Source: Devosia elaeis
Lineage (GTDB): Bacteria > Pseudomonadota > Alphaproteobacteria > Rhizobiales > Devosiaceae
Direction of reading: 5' to 3'
DNA length: 49,714 nucleotides
Assembly (NCBI RefSeq): GCF_001650025.1
Contig: NZ_LVVY01000077.1
Span: 1 to 49,714 of the forward strand
The notes under the pieces are model-generated. The model saw only the letters and a program-made list of their open reading frames with translations. It was not told the DNA's origin and made no database searches. Numbering within the stretch: the first letter of the stretch is position 1; each line of letters begins with the position of its first letter. Shown here in pieces: positions 1-6,489 of this stretch. A program made the translations under genes and the position numbers.

Positions 1-151
1 AGCCGATTTGGGAATCCACTTTGTCAACAGGACCTAGGATATCTGGCTTTTCTTTTTGCCAAATAGCATTAATGCCCCCAAAGCCAAGTCTGGTTTTGAC
101 CAGATCGCATGATAGTACTCCGTCATGCAATCCCAGACGATGGGGGATGAA

Positions 152-424
152 ATGCGTGTTCCGAATTCAGGAAAAGCCGAGCGAGAGCGGTTGGAGCAGA
201 TCCGGCGTCTGGAGAAGAAGCTGGCGTATTTCCAGTCGATTCCAGCAAGCCGGCGCGATGACGAATGCGCGGACGCCGGCGAGCGCGATTGCCGCGTGCT
301 GCTAGCCGAACTCGGTGCCCCCGGGCATGAGCGGCCGCAGCGGCAAGGCGGTGGGACCGGCAAGCTGATGACGATCGACGAGTTCCTGGACGACCTCGAG
401 CGCGATCAGGGGCAGACGACGTAG
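152..424 (+). CDS. hypothetical protein, small and charged
   Basis: This 90-residue protein is rich in Arg, Glu and Asp. Its N-terminal half (about residues 5-30) looks like a short amphipathic helix and its C-terminus is acidic. I do not recognise a family. I chose the ATG at 152 because a GGGGGA stretch lies four bases upstream; an in-frame ATG at 125 has no visible ribosome binding site. The gene converges with the endonuclease I-like gene and overlaps its 3' end by 19 bases. It lies in the left integrative element, so it is probably an accessory gene. Function unknown. Confidence 0.45.
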   Translation: MRVPNSGKAERERLEQIRRLEKKLAYFQSIPASRRDDECADAGERDCRVLLAELGAPGHERPQRQGGGTGKLMTIDEFLDDLERDQGQTT

Positions 425-1029
425 GGGTTTCGTGTACCCTGCAGGCGCTCGATGGCGTCCTGTCGAGCGCACTCTTGTGGAGAGGTTGGATCGGCTGCCG
501 ACCACCGCTGAGCGAGCTCGAGCTGCCCATCCGGCAGCAGCCCGCCATAGACGGTGTGCACGTATAGCAAGATGCGGGCGATATCGCCCTTGTCTTCGTC
601 GCGCGGCTCGACGAGGCCATCGGTGACAACGGTGCCGACGACATCCATTCCGCGGGAGCGAAAGCATGCCTGTCCGCGCCAGTTGTCCTGCGGCAGCAGG
701 TCGGCGAAGGCGCGGTCCCCTCGCGCCTGGTTCATCGCCTTCTCGGCCGGCATCAGGTTTTGCATGTCAGCCGCCCAAATCTGAAAGCTCGGGTCCGCAT
801 CGCATTCTCTGCTGCTGCCGCATTGAAGCGTCTGTCTCATCCAAGACTTGGGATAGACGTGTTCCATCGAGTAGAGATCTTCTGTGGCCCGCAGCTCAGC
901 GACATCGGCGGCGCAGTAAAGTGCCGGGGTCAGTGGTGCCACATGCTCCCAGAAAGCATCTGATGTGGCTTTGTCCTGAGCCGCAGCAGATACGGTGAAC
1001 AGGGCGGTGACGAGTAAGATACGGATCAT
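406..1029 (-). CDS. endonuclease I-like secreted nuclease (EndA family)
   Basis: This 207-residue protein begins with a typical signal peptide (about residues 1-18, ending AAAQ), so it should be exported to the periplasm or outside. Two segments match the bacterial endonuclease I fold (a His-Me finger, beta-beta-alpha metal nuclease): a YSMEHVYPKSWM block near residues 53-64, where the His would be the general base, and an LMPAEKAMNQARGD block about 30 residues later. Family members cleave double-stranded DNA and RNA non-specifically with Mg2+. The start codon overlaps the stop of the upstream zinc-ribbon gene (ATGA), so the two are probably translated together. It lies in the left element and could degrade external or invading DNA. 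Confidence 0.78.
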   Translation of the reverse strand: MIRILLVTALFTVSAAAQDKATSDAFWEHVAPLTPALYCAADVAELRATEDLYSMEHVYPKSWMRQTLQCGSSRECDADPSFQIWAADMQNLMPAEKAMNQARGDRAFADLLPQDNWRGQACFRSRGMDVVGTVVTDGLVEPRDEDKGDIARILLYVHTVYGGLLPDGQLELAQRWSAADPTSPQECARQDAIERLQGTRNPYVVCP

Positions 1030-1376
1030 GCTGGGTCCGTACCATCTTTCGCTGGCGGTCCATAGAATTCATCGCGCCAAAGCTGGATTCGGCGCTCACC
1101 TGCGGGCCTGCGAATTACCGTATGCCCGACATCATCGCTATTCGGATGCCGCTCTCTGACACGCCACCGCCAGCTCTGCCCACAGTGTGGGCAATAGGGG
1201 CCAAAGAGGTCGCATACAAAAGCGTCGGAGTGATAGCCAGCCCCAATCAGATCGCTGGCGAGATAGGTCCGCATTCGACGACAAGACCGGCAATGAGCCA
1301 CGATCAGCATATTCGCTTTCGCCGCCTGGCCGAGGCGGGTCCGATAGAACATCGAGCTGGGAGGGCTGTTGGTCAT
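1026..1376 (-). CDS. zinc-ribbon hypothetical protein
   Basis: This 116-residue protein contains two Cys pairs (C-R-S-C near residues 29-32 and C-P-H-C near residues 62-65), the layout of a zinc ribbon. The rest is basic, with several Arg-rich stretches. Such small proteins are common in mobile elements and usually bind nucleic acid or protein, but I cannot assign a role. Its stop overlaps the start of the endonuclease I-like gene by ATGA. The start is uncertain: Met codons at residues 9 and 23 are alternatives, and none has a strong ribosome binding site. Confidence 0.6.
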   Translation of the reverse strand: MTNSPPSSMFYRTRLGQAAKANMLIVAHCRSCRRMRTYLASDLIGAGYHSDAFVCDLFGPYCPHCGQSWRWRVRERHPNSDDVGHTVIRRPAGERRIQLWRDEFYGPPAKDGTDPA

Positions 1377-1452
1377 CGAATCCAGATTGAAAAGAGTTCC
1401 CGTTATGTTCTAATTTCGAGCGATCGGGGATGGCAAGCGAGGATCGATCACG

Positions 1453-1731
1453 ATGCGCCTTCAACAGCAGAGCACGGGCCAGCCGCCGGTGCAGAAATCG
1501 ACGACACTGATCGTCTTCATGGCCTTCGAGAAGGGCGAGGACGGCGAACTCAGGCCGGCGTTTGAAGCGCAGCAGATGCCGAGCGAGCACGCAGCGGTCC
1601 AGCGAGCAAAGCTGATGTCCCGGGGCTATGCTGGCGTCATCGCCTGGAAGCGACCAGCGAGGCCAGATGAGGGCGAATTCGGTGAGCCGGAGGTGCTTTG
1701 GCAGCACGGTGACGTTCCGGACATGGAGTGA
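1453..1731 (+). CDS. conserved hypothetical protein
   Basis: This 92-residue protein has a pattern I recall from small rhizobial proteins: a beta-strand-like start (TTLIVFMAFEKGEDGELRPA), a middle segment with A-A-V-Q-R-A-K and a GVIAWKR motif, and an ending with a proline-glycine segment and VPDME. No function is known to me. A GAGGA sequence lies about ten bases before the ATG. The stop codon directly abuts the stop of the convergent integrase gene. It is likely cargo of the left integrative element. Confidence 0.6.
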   Translation: MRLQQQSTGQPPVQKSTTLIVFMAFEKGEDGELRPAFEAQQMPSEHAAVQRAKLMSRGYAGVIAWKRPARPDEGEFGEPEVLWQHGDVPDME

Positions 1732-3288
1732 TCAGGCCTCAGCCTCCGACCACATGTTTGCCGGCGACACCTTCACCAGCGACACTGGCTTTCCACGTCC
1801 TTTGGAGCGCTCGCGGGCTTCGTAGATCCGCTGCTTTATCCATTCGACGTCGAGCAACCGGTCATCGAACTCGATGGCATCGCGATAGGCTTTCTCGACG
1901 TGTTCGGCCCACGCTCGCATGATACGCCACGTGTAGTGTGTGCCATCCGATAAGGCGTAGCTCGTCGCCGTGACATCCCCGGGAGCCTGTCCACGGGAAT
2001 GGTCAAGGACGGTCTTGGTGTCGAAGCGCGATAATCCCAGATCGTTCTCCCCATGCGTAGCCAAGGCCCGTCGCAGATCGTGGGGGCTGGCGGTCACGCC
2101 GGGCATGTATGAGAGCGTGTGCGTGAGCGTCGACGGATCGATGTGATCCATCTTGTCGCCGGCACGGCGGGGCCGGCGCTGGAAAAACACCCTTCGCTCG
2201 TCCGTGGGGTCGCCCAAGTCCATTGCCTTCTTGACGGCACTCCAAGCCGGCGCGGGCAGAGGAATGACGAGTTCGGAGAATTCCCCTCGCATGATCGCTG
2301 TCTTGCGGTGCGGTGCTGGGATGCGCCACAGGCCCTCGGTTGGGCTGATCGCCCGCATTTTGTCCATGCGGGCAGTGGCGATGGCACGTCGGCGCTGGGG
2401 GGCGAAGACGAGCAATTCGATAGCAAGCCCAACAATCTCGTCCAGGGCACCGGATCGGGCGATGGCGAGAATGCGCCCGACTTCGTGCATCGGCGGCACG
2501 TAGCGTATCGCCGCCTCTGCCTCTTCGAATTGATCTTCGCTCAGACGGCTGCGGGGAGGGGCCTTCAAGCCGGCCATGATTCCATGCTCGACGCCGGTGT
2601 CGCCGCGCTGGGCGTCATCCGACATCCATGACCAGAACGGCTTCAATTTCCTGACCATGCCCTCTGCAGTGGATTCGCGGCCGGAGGTGGCAACGGCAGC
2701 GATGATCTTCGACAGGTCGGGGCGGGTGATCGACGGCACCGGCCGTTTTGCGAGCTGTGCGAGATCCCCATTGCCGAGGGTCTGCCGGTAGTCGCGATAC
2801 GTGGCCGGCGATTTCGTGCGCTTCACATGTTCCATGTACGCCGTGACGGCTTGCTTGTAGGTCCAGAACGTCGAATGCCGGTGAGCGACAGTGACGGGCG
2901 CGGCCGCCGCCTTCCCCATGGATACCCGCATCTCATGGACCCATTCGTCGTCGGGGCGCCGGATCCGGCCGGCGATCAGCTTCCGCCCCTCGAGGACAAG
3001 CGAGCGCGCCTCGGCGATTGACCACTCGTCCACGCTGCCGAGGACGAGGCGGGTGCCCCTGCCGTGCATCTCGAAGCGGAATTGCCATAGCAGGCCTGTG
3101 GGGCCGGCGCGCAGGATCAGGCCCGGCGCCTGCACGTCGGTGATCTCGAATCTGGCCTTGGCGTCGGCGGCGTCGCGCCGCGCCTTGGCGATGGTTTGCT
3201 GTGTGATGGTGATCTTGGGCACTACGAATCGATGCTGGGACGGGATTGGGACGGCATCGAAAAAATCAGCCACGGCGGTGCCATGCAA
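1732..3288 (-). CDS. tyrosine-type site-specific integrase (element 1)
   Basis: This 518-residue protein has an N-terminal arm-binding region of DUF4102 type (about residues 25-110), a SAM-like core-binding domain (about residues 140-240) and a C-terminal catalytic domain. Catalytic signatures are visible: HDLRR at about 403-407, LDHS at about 428-431 and the nucleophile Tyr near 444. The enzyme would integrate and excise element 1. Its N-terminus lies 70 bases from a tRNA-Lys 3' fragment, the usual place for an integrase next to its attachment site. A GTG at 3222 (product starting VPKITITQ) is an attractive alternative start because family members commonly begin there. It differs clearly from the second integrase at 17251-18474. 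Confidence 0.9.
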   Translation of the reverse strand: MHGTAVADFFDAVPIPSQHRFVVPKITITQQTIAKARRDAADAKARFEITDVQAPGLILRAGPTGLLWQFRFEMHGRGTRLVLGSVDEWSIAEARSLVLEGRKLIAGRIRRPDDEWVHEMRVSMGKAAAAPVTVAHRHSTFWTYKQAVTAYMEHVKRTKSPATYRDYRQTLGNGDLAQLAKRPVPSITRPDLSKIIAAVATSGRESTAEGMVRKLKPFWSWMSDDAQRGDTGVEHGIMAGLKAPPRSRLSEDQFEEAEAAIRYVPPMHEVGRILAIARSGALDEIVGLAIELLVFAPQRRRAIATARMDKMRAISPTEGLWRIPAPHRKTAIMRGEFSELVIPLPAPAWSAVKKAMDLGDPTDERRVFFQRRPRRAGDKMDHIDPSTLTHTLSYMPGVTASPHDLRRALATHGENDLGLSRFDTKTVLDHSRGQAPGDVTATSYALSDGTHYTWRIMRAWAEHVEKAYRDAIEFDDRLLDVEWIKQRIYEARERSKGRGKPVSLVKVSPANMWSEAEA

Positions 3289-3357
3289 GAGAAACTCTTG
3301 AAACCCGCCGAAAACGGGGGCAGAAGGTTAACGGGGACGGCGCTGGAGCGGCATGGG

Positions 3358-3412
3358 ATGCTGACTCTTAATCAGCGGGTCCAAGGTTCGAGTCCTTGTG
3401 CACCCACCAAAG
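3358..3412 (+). other. attachment site: 3' half of tRNA-Lys(CUU), shared by two elements
   Basis: The sequence holds an intact anticodon arm (stem GCTGA/TCAGC, loop CTCTTAA, anticodon CTT), a full T-arm (CAAGG, TTCGAGT, CCTTG) and the 3' acceptor strand TGCACCC followed by A and CCA. The upstream 25 bases give no D-stem and pair only partly with the acceptor strand, so this is a 3' half and not a working tRNA. The last 19 bases (3394-3412) recur exactly at 18614-18632. It probably marks the junction between the left element and the 15-kb element to its right; the complete tRNA-Lys should lie left of the window. Confidence 0.75.
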
Positions 3413-3452
3413 TCTCTTCGTAACTGCTTGAAACTACGAGAAAATATACAAA

Positions 3453-3469
3453 GGGCGCCAGCGGCGCCC
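3453..3469 (-). terminator. hairpin terminator on the minus strand
   Basis: A perfect 7-bp stem (GGGCGCC/GGCGCCC) with a three-base loop is followed on the minus strand by TTTGTATATTTT. It would end minus-strand transcripts from the tRNA-like sequence and the small gene at 3644-3856. The plus-strand tail is less T-rich. Confidence 0.6.
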
Positions 3470-3555
3470 TAAGTTCTTTCATAAGATAGCCCCGCGCCTG
3501 TAGTTGCCGGTGGTGACGGCGGCGCGGGGGTGATGCCAGTTGGTAGCTGGCAATA

Positions 3556-3635
3556 TGGAGCGCACGGTCAGGATCGAACTGACATCTCCCTCCAATTACG
3601 GTGTCCGCATTAGAAGTGCGGGCCGATACGTACGC
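3556..3635 (-). tRNA. tRNA-Arg(UCU)-like sequence lacking a D-arm
   Basis: Read on the minus strand, this 80-base segment has a complete 7-bp acceptor stem (GCGTACG with CGTGCGC, one G-T pair), a 5-bp anticodon stem (CCGCA/TGCGG) with loop CTTCTAA (anticodon TCT, position 33 T, position 37 A), a 5-bp T-stem (GTCAG/CTGAC) with the canonical loop TTCGATC, and an encoded CCA. Only seven bases separate the acceptor from the anticodon stem, so there is no D-arm, while 21 bases separate the anticodon stem from the T-stem. It may be a degenerate phage tRNA, a tRNA with a deleted D-arm, or a functional mimic. Searching the region for a normal cloverleaf gave no better fold. Confidence 0.5.
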
Positions 3636-3643
3636 GAACTGAT

Positions 3644-3856
3644 TTAGGCAGCAGGCTCCCCACGGAACGCCGCGATGGCAGCCTTCACCTCGGCCACGGC
3701 CTGCTGCACGGCATAGGCGGTGAGCTCACGGCCATCATCCTCACAGGAGAAGTGATCAGCGATCCGCAGGGCTCGTTGCGCATCATAGAGCTTGGTTTCC
3801 AGGTCGATGAAGTCGATGCGCTCTGCATGGGTACGGGGTGGACAGTGGATGGTCAT
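3644..3856 (-). CDS. hypothetical small protein
   Basis: This 70-residue acidic protein is predicted to be mostly helical, with no recognised motif. A strong AGAGGAG ribosome binding site precedes the ATG. It is divergent from the XRE-type repressor gene, and the shared intergenic region holds repeated operator-like sequences, so the repressor probably controls it. Downstream on the same strand lie the tRNA-like sequence and a hairpin terminator. Function unknown. Confidence 0.6.
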   Translation of the reverse strand: MTIHCPPRTHAERIDFIDLETKLYDAQRALRIADHFSCEDDGRELTAYAVQQAVAEVKAAIAAFRGEPAA

Positions 3857-3877
3857 GGGCGGGCTCCTCTTCTACTG

Positions 3878-3930
3878 AAAATAACCCTAACGGTTAGTTT
3901 AATGACCGTCAACGATAAAATAACCCTAAG
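3878..3930. promoter_or_regulatory. operator-like repeats between divergent genes
   Basis: The segment AAATAACCCTAA occurs at 3879-3890 and again at 3918-3929, 39 bp apart. The first copy runs into a perfect inverted repeat CTAAC-G-GTTAG at 3887-3897. The repeats lie between the start of the small minus-strand gene (3856) and the start of the XRE-type regulator (3962). This is a natural binding region for that regulator and suggests autoregulation. Confidence 0.55.
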
Positions 3931-3961
3931 AGACACATTGTTTTCCGCTAGGTGGCATTAG

Positions 3962-4216
3962 GTGTATCGTGACCGCATGATCACAGCACCGCAGATACGA
4001 GCCGCACGCGCCCTCCTTGCCTGGAAACAGGTCGATCTGGCCAAGGCATCTGGCGTTTCCGAAATGAGCATCAAGAACATTGAGCGCGGGGACACAGATC
4101 CCCGCGTCAGCACCCTCGCTGCCATCCGCAGCGCCCTGGAAGGCGCCGGCATCCAGTTTATTGATGACGGCGATGTGGCAGGAGGCAAGGGCGTGGTGCT
4201 GACCAAGAATGTCTGA
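3962..4216 (+). CDS. XRE-family helix-turn-helix transcriptional regulator
   Basis: This 84-residue protein is almost entirely an XRE/Cro-CI DNA-binding domain: QIRAARALLAWKQVDLAKASGVSEMSIKNIERG is the four-helix core, with the recognition helix near residues 32-44. The short C-terminus (GIQFIDDGD...GVVL) is typical of compact phage-type regulators that begin with MITAPQ. I chose the GTG at 3962 because AGGTGG at 3950-3955 is well placed; the ATG at 3977 is the alternative. It overlaps the next gene by eight bases. It is likely the repressor or copy regulator of the right element, acting on the repeats just upstream. Confidence 0.8.
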   Translation: MYRDRMITAPQIRAARALLAWKQVDLAKASGVSEMSIKNIERGDTDPRVSTLAAIRSALEGAGIQFIDDGDVAGGKGVVLTKNV

Positions 4217-4712
4217 ACTTCCACTTCTCCTAACTCGCAAACAGGCTGCTGACCTCTTGGGCGTCTCTACAGGCACCTTCAACAACTGGGTAAATTCTGG
4301 AATCATGCCGGACGCTATTCCTGGCACTGGTCGCTGGAGCCGGGTGCAGTTGGAGAGAGCTGCCGCTGGGCAGGTTTGGGTGCCGTCTGAAGCGAGGGAT
4401 ACCCCGGTAGACCCCTACATCGAAGAGCGAGAGGCCAGAAACCTCAACGCTAACCGCGCGCCGCCGCACTCGTATGGCAATCTGAATTTCAATCCGGATG
4501 GTCCATTGGGGAAGAGGGAGGTTGCGGTGCTGTTAGCGCTGCGGGGCAAAAAAGACGCTCTAAAAGAAAGCGACATACACGGCGCGAGCATCGCGACGAT
4601 CGAAAAGCTTGGGCTGCGCGGCTATCTGGTCAAAACGAGGCACTTTTATAAACTGCTACTGACGGACGCAGGACAAGAGGCGGCAACTCGCCTCGCATGG
4701 AAGAAACAATAG
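4209..4712 (+). CDS. excisionase/MerR-like DNA-binding protein
   Basis: This 167-residue protein has an N-terminal winged helix of the excisionase or helix_turn_helix_17 type: LLTRKQAADLLGVSTGTFNNWVNSGIMP (residues 7-34), then GTGRWSRVQLERA. A linker of about 50 residues leads to a C-terminal domain (about residues 100-165, EVAVLLALRG...TIEKLGLRGYLVKT...YKLLLTDAG) that resembles a second winged helix. It overlaps the XRE regulator gene, so both are probably made from one transcript. It may direct excision or regulate the element; the exact role is not visible. Confidence 0.65.
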   Translation: MSELPLLLTRKQAADLLGVSTGTFNNWVNSGIMPDAIPGTGRWSRVQLERAAAGQVWVPSEARDTPVDPYIEEREARNLNANRAPPHSYGNLNFNPDGPLGKREVAVLLALRGKKDALKESDIHGASIATIEKLGLRGYLVKTRHFYKLLLTDAGQEAATRLAWKKQ

Positions 4713-5213
4713 CCGCGGCCCACGTGGCACTAATCTCGGCCCCAGCAACACAATGCTAGAATTCCGCAACGCCGAGCCGCAGGTCCAGATAAGTGTGAGT
4801 AACGGGGGGTCTGGGCGATGGATGTGGACTAGTTGTTGCCCACCGTTGACGAATCGACGCCGTCGGCCGTAGCTATGCGCTATGAACATAGCCCCTATGC
4901 CGTTTACGAACCTTGGAGGAGGGAGTTCGGGACGGGCGCTGGAAATGGCTGACAAGGCCCAGCATGTCGACCACGTCGACGTGAAACAGGTCGCTGGCGT
5001 TTCCGAGGCCGATTGCTCGTGGGGGGTCCACCGAGAAAAGGGCGAGCCAATGGCTCGCCCTTTGCACATTCTGACCATGTGGAAACCAAGGAGTGCTTGG
5101 TCGGGTCAAACTGTGTGGGATGGATTGCTCCACCTCCTGAACAAAGGCGAGCATAAGCCTCTCTCACTGTTTGGCAAGCACACCATTGTCACAGTTGATG
5201 AAGGAAAATGCCG
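4713..5213. other. intergenic stretch with a terminator, no convincing gene
   Basis: Open frames here lack coding character and ribosome binding sites. The only clear signal is the hairpin terminator at 5036-5063. The rest probably holds the promoter for the small HTH gene that follows. Confidence 0.4.
5036..5063 (+). terminator. hairpin terminator
   Basis: A 9-bp perfect stem GGGCGAGCC/GGCTCGCCC with an AAT loop is preceded by AAAA and followed by TTT. It could end transcripts from the regulator pair upstream. The T-run is short, so efficiency is uncertain; the A-run means that it may also work on the minus strand. Confidence 0.6.
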
Positions 5214-5405
5214 ATGGCATCTATCGACGACCTGACGCCGCAGGAAATCGGCGAGATCAAGTACCTCCTGGCACACGGCGAGTTGCAGCACCGTATCGCT
5301 GCTCGGTTCGACATCAATGCTGGCCGCATTTCCGAGATCAACACCGGAAAACGCTTTGCGCATATTCCGCCGGCGGCGTCGGCGAATGGCGCGACTGAGC
5401 ACTAG
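5214..5405 (+). CDS. small helix-turn-helix protein
   Basis: This 63-residue protein is a single homeodomain-like HTH: LTPQEIGEIKYLLAHGELQHRIAARFDINAGRISEINTGKRF matches the pattern of resolvase-type or phage HTH proteins, in which the second helix pair reads as a recognition helix followed by an I-x-x-G-K/R-x-W/F ending. AAGGA at 5201-5205 is eight bases before the chosen ATG; an ATG at 5208 is too close to it. Similar proteins are common in alphaproteobacterial prophages as probable regulators. Confidence 0.65.
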   Translation: MASIDDLTPQEIGEIKYLLAHGELQHRIAARFDINAGRISEINTGKRFAHIPPAASANGATEH

Positions 5406-5414
5406 GGGGCAAAG

Positions 5415-5615
5415 ATGGCATCGTATTACGTAAACCAGAACCAACAGCCCAATGGCGACCATGAGGTACATGTTGAGGGTTGCGCACATATGCCGACCTA
5501 CAAGACCTACCTGGGTGAGTACACATCGTGTTACCCGGCGGTGGCGAAGGCGAAGTTGACCTATTACCGAGCTAACGGTTGCTATTGGTGTTGTCGGGCC
5601 TGCCATACGTCTTGA
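5415..5615 (+). CDS. small Cys-rich conserved protein
   Basis: This 66-residue protein starts MASYYVNQN, continues with GDHEVH and ends GCYWCCRACHTS. This matches a widespread small family in which the His, the internal Cys residues (near 23 and 39) and the C-terminal C-x2-C-x3-CH cluster probably bind metal. No function is established. AGGGGGCAAAG precedes the ATG, and a strong terminator follows, so it closes a small plus-strand unit with the HTH gene just upstream. Confidence 0.7.
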   Translation: MASYYVNQNQQPNGDHEVHVEGCAHMPTYKTYLGEYTSCYPAVAKAKLTYYRANGCYWCCRACHTS

Positions 5616-5622
5616 TCATTGG

Positions 5623-5650
5623 AAAGGGCGGCCTTCGGGTCGCCCTTTTT
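5623..5650 (+). terminator. rho-independent terminator
   Basis: AAAGGGCG pairs with CGCCCTTT around an inner GCCTTCGGGT segment that can form a UUCG-type tip, and a run of five T residues follows. It lies eight bases after the Cys-rich gene. Confidence 0.8.
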
Positions 5651-5700
5651 CTGTCGCTCCATGTGATATTGCATGCTGTTCTGACGGCAGGGGGAACTCC

Positions 5701-5937
5701 ATGACGAAACATGCAATAGTCGCAGCGCTACTTGCCGCTCTCTTCGCGGCGCCCGCCTTCGCCCAGACCGGCAAGTGCGTCATCAAGGGCAACGTCAACA
5801 CCAAGGGCGAGAAGATCTACCACGTGCCCGGTCAGCGATATTACGACGACACCCGCATCCAAGCTTCCCACGGCGAACGCTGGTTCTGCTCGGAGGCGGA
5901 GGCGCGTGCTGCCGGTTGGCGGAAGGCGCGGGTTTAG
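5701..5937 (+). CDS. secreted sunset-domain-like protein
   Basis: The 78-residue product has a clear signal peptide (residues 1-21, ending AFAQ). The mature part has the pattern C-x-I-K-G-N...G-E-K-I-Y-H-V-P-G...Y-Y...G-E-R-W-F-C-S-x-x-E-A-x-A-A-G-W-R. This is shared by many small secreted or lipid-anchored bacterial proteins and by the C-terminus of some nucleases; it has been called the sunset domain. The two Cys residues may form a disulfide. No enzymatic activity is known to me. A GGGGGAA ribosome binding site precedes the ATG. Likely an accessory cargo gene. Confidence 0.7.
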   Translation: MTKHAIVAALLAALFAAPAFAQTGKCVIKGNVNTKGEKIYHVPGQRYYDDTRIQASHGERWFCSEAEARAAGWRKARV

Positions 5938-5952
5938 GACAGGAGGGGCGCA

Positions 5953-6066
5953 ATGAGTGACCAGACCATCGACGACATTGTTCTCGAGGCTACGCGGAGC
6001 GCGCGCGAGCTTTCAGCGCTTCTGACGAAAGCCATGGCGGTGCATCAAAAGTCTTGCCGAACATAA
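5953..6066 (+). CDS. possible 37-residue protein
   Basis: AGGAGGGG lies immediately upstream of an ATG that opens a 37-codon frame (MSDQTIDDIVLEATRSAREL..., ending KSCRT). The predicted peptide is helical and acidic at its start. It overlaps the minus-strand phage gene at 5990-6244 over 77 bases, which argues against both being expressed together. The evidence is the ribosome binding site and position 15 bases after the preceding gene only. Confidence 0.3.
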   Translation: MSDQTIDDIVLEATRSARELSALLTKAMAVHQKSCRT

Positions 6067-6244
6067 CTGTGCCGTTGCTGGTTCTCGTCCCTGCCATGTG
6101 GATGCGGGCCGCTCGCGGCCATCGGCTGTCGAATGCGATCTGTTTAGGCTGCAGGTTCGGATTCATGGCGTCAAATCCCGGTCGGGATACTCGTAGGCCA
6201 TGCCCTCCGCCGGGGAGCGGCCCCGTGACGACCCGGCGTGTCAT
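5990..6244 (-). CDS. phage tail-associated protein, short or truncated
   Basis: This 84-residue protein begins MTRRVVTGPLPGGGHGLRVSRPGFDA and continues to FDSRWPRAARIH. That resembles the N-terminus of alphaproteobacterial phage structural proteins of about 150-200 residues, which start with a GP-x-G-G-G-x-G-L-x-V-S-x-P-G-x-D block followed by an F-S-S-x-W block. Here the frame stops early, so it may be truncated or a short version. Its ATG overlaps the stop of the 40-residue gene upstream (ATGA), and it continues the minus-strand virion gene order after the tape measure region. The family match is from memory of the pattern only. Confidence 0.5.
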   Translation of the reverse strand: MTRRVVTGPLPGGGHGLRVSRPGFDAMNPNLQPKQIAFDSRWPRAARIHMAGTRTSNGTVMFGKTFDAPPWLSSEALKARARSA

Positions 6245-6363
6245 GTGTCGTCACGAACGATGATCGTGCCATCAGGCAGCGTTTCGATTGATGGGTCGTC
6301 GGGGTCGCTGATGTCTTCCAGGTTGATCAACGTGGCGTCTTTATCTTCGTCTCGGGAAGTCAT
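6241..6363 (-). CDS. small acidic phage protein
   Basis: This 40-codon frame encodes an acidic peptide (MTSRDEDKDATLIN... ending LPDGTIIVRDDT). GGAG is placed six bases before the ATG and the stop overlaps the next gene by ATGA, so translational coupling is likely. Short length hides it from most gene finders. Function unknown; the context is the tail end of the virion operon. Confidence 0.5.
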   Translation of the reverse strand: MTSRDEDKDATLINLEDISDPDDPSIETLPDGTIIVRDDT

Positions 6364-6375
6364 GAGTTCTCCAAT

Positions 6376-6400
6376 AAAAAGCCCGGCGCGATGGCCGGGC
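6376..6400 (-). terminator. terminator-like hairpin on the minus strand
   Basis: GCCCGGC and GCCGGGC form a perfect 7-bp stem, followed on the minus strand by TTTTT. It lies just upstream of the small minus-strand genes and would stop minus-strand transcripts entering from the lipoprotein region. Confidence 0.6.
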
Positions 6401-6489
6401 GGATGTGGGGGGGGGTTAACGAAATGTGAAATTTCGCCTTGATTTTTAAGGCCAGCAGATATTCATTGGAACCAATTTTGGGGGCTACA

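Noticed and set aside
3334-3409. A complete tRNA-Lys gene
   Set aside because: The 3' half is perfect, but no D-stem can be drawn and the 5' acceptor strand has mismatches, so I call it an attachment-site fragment.
4882-5235. A 117-codon plus-strand open frame
   Set aside because: It runs through a clear terminator hairpin at 5036-5063 and overlaps the well-supported small HTH gene in another frame.
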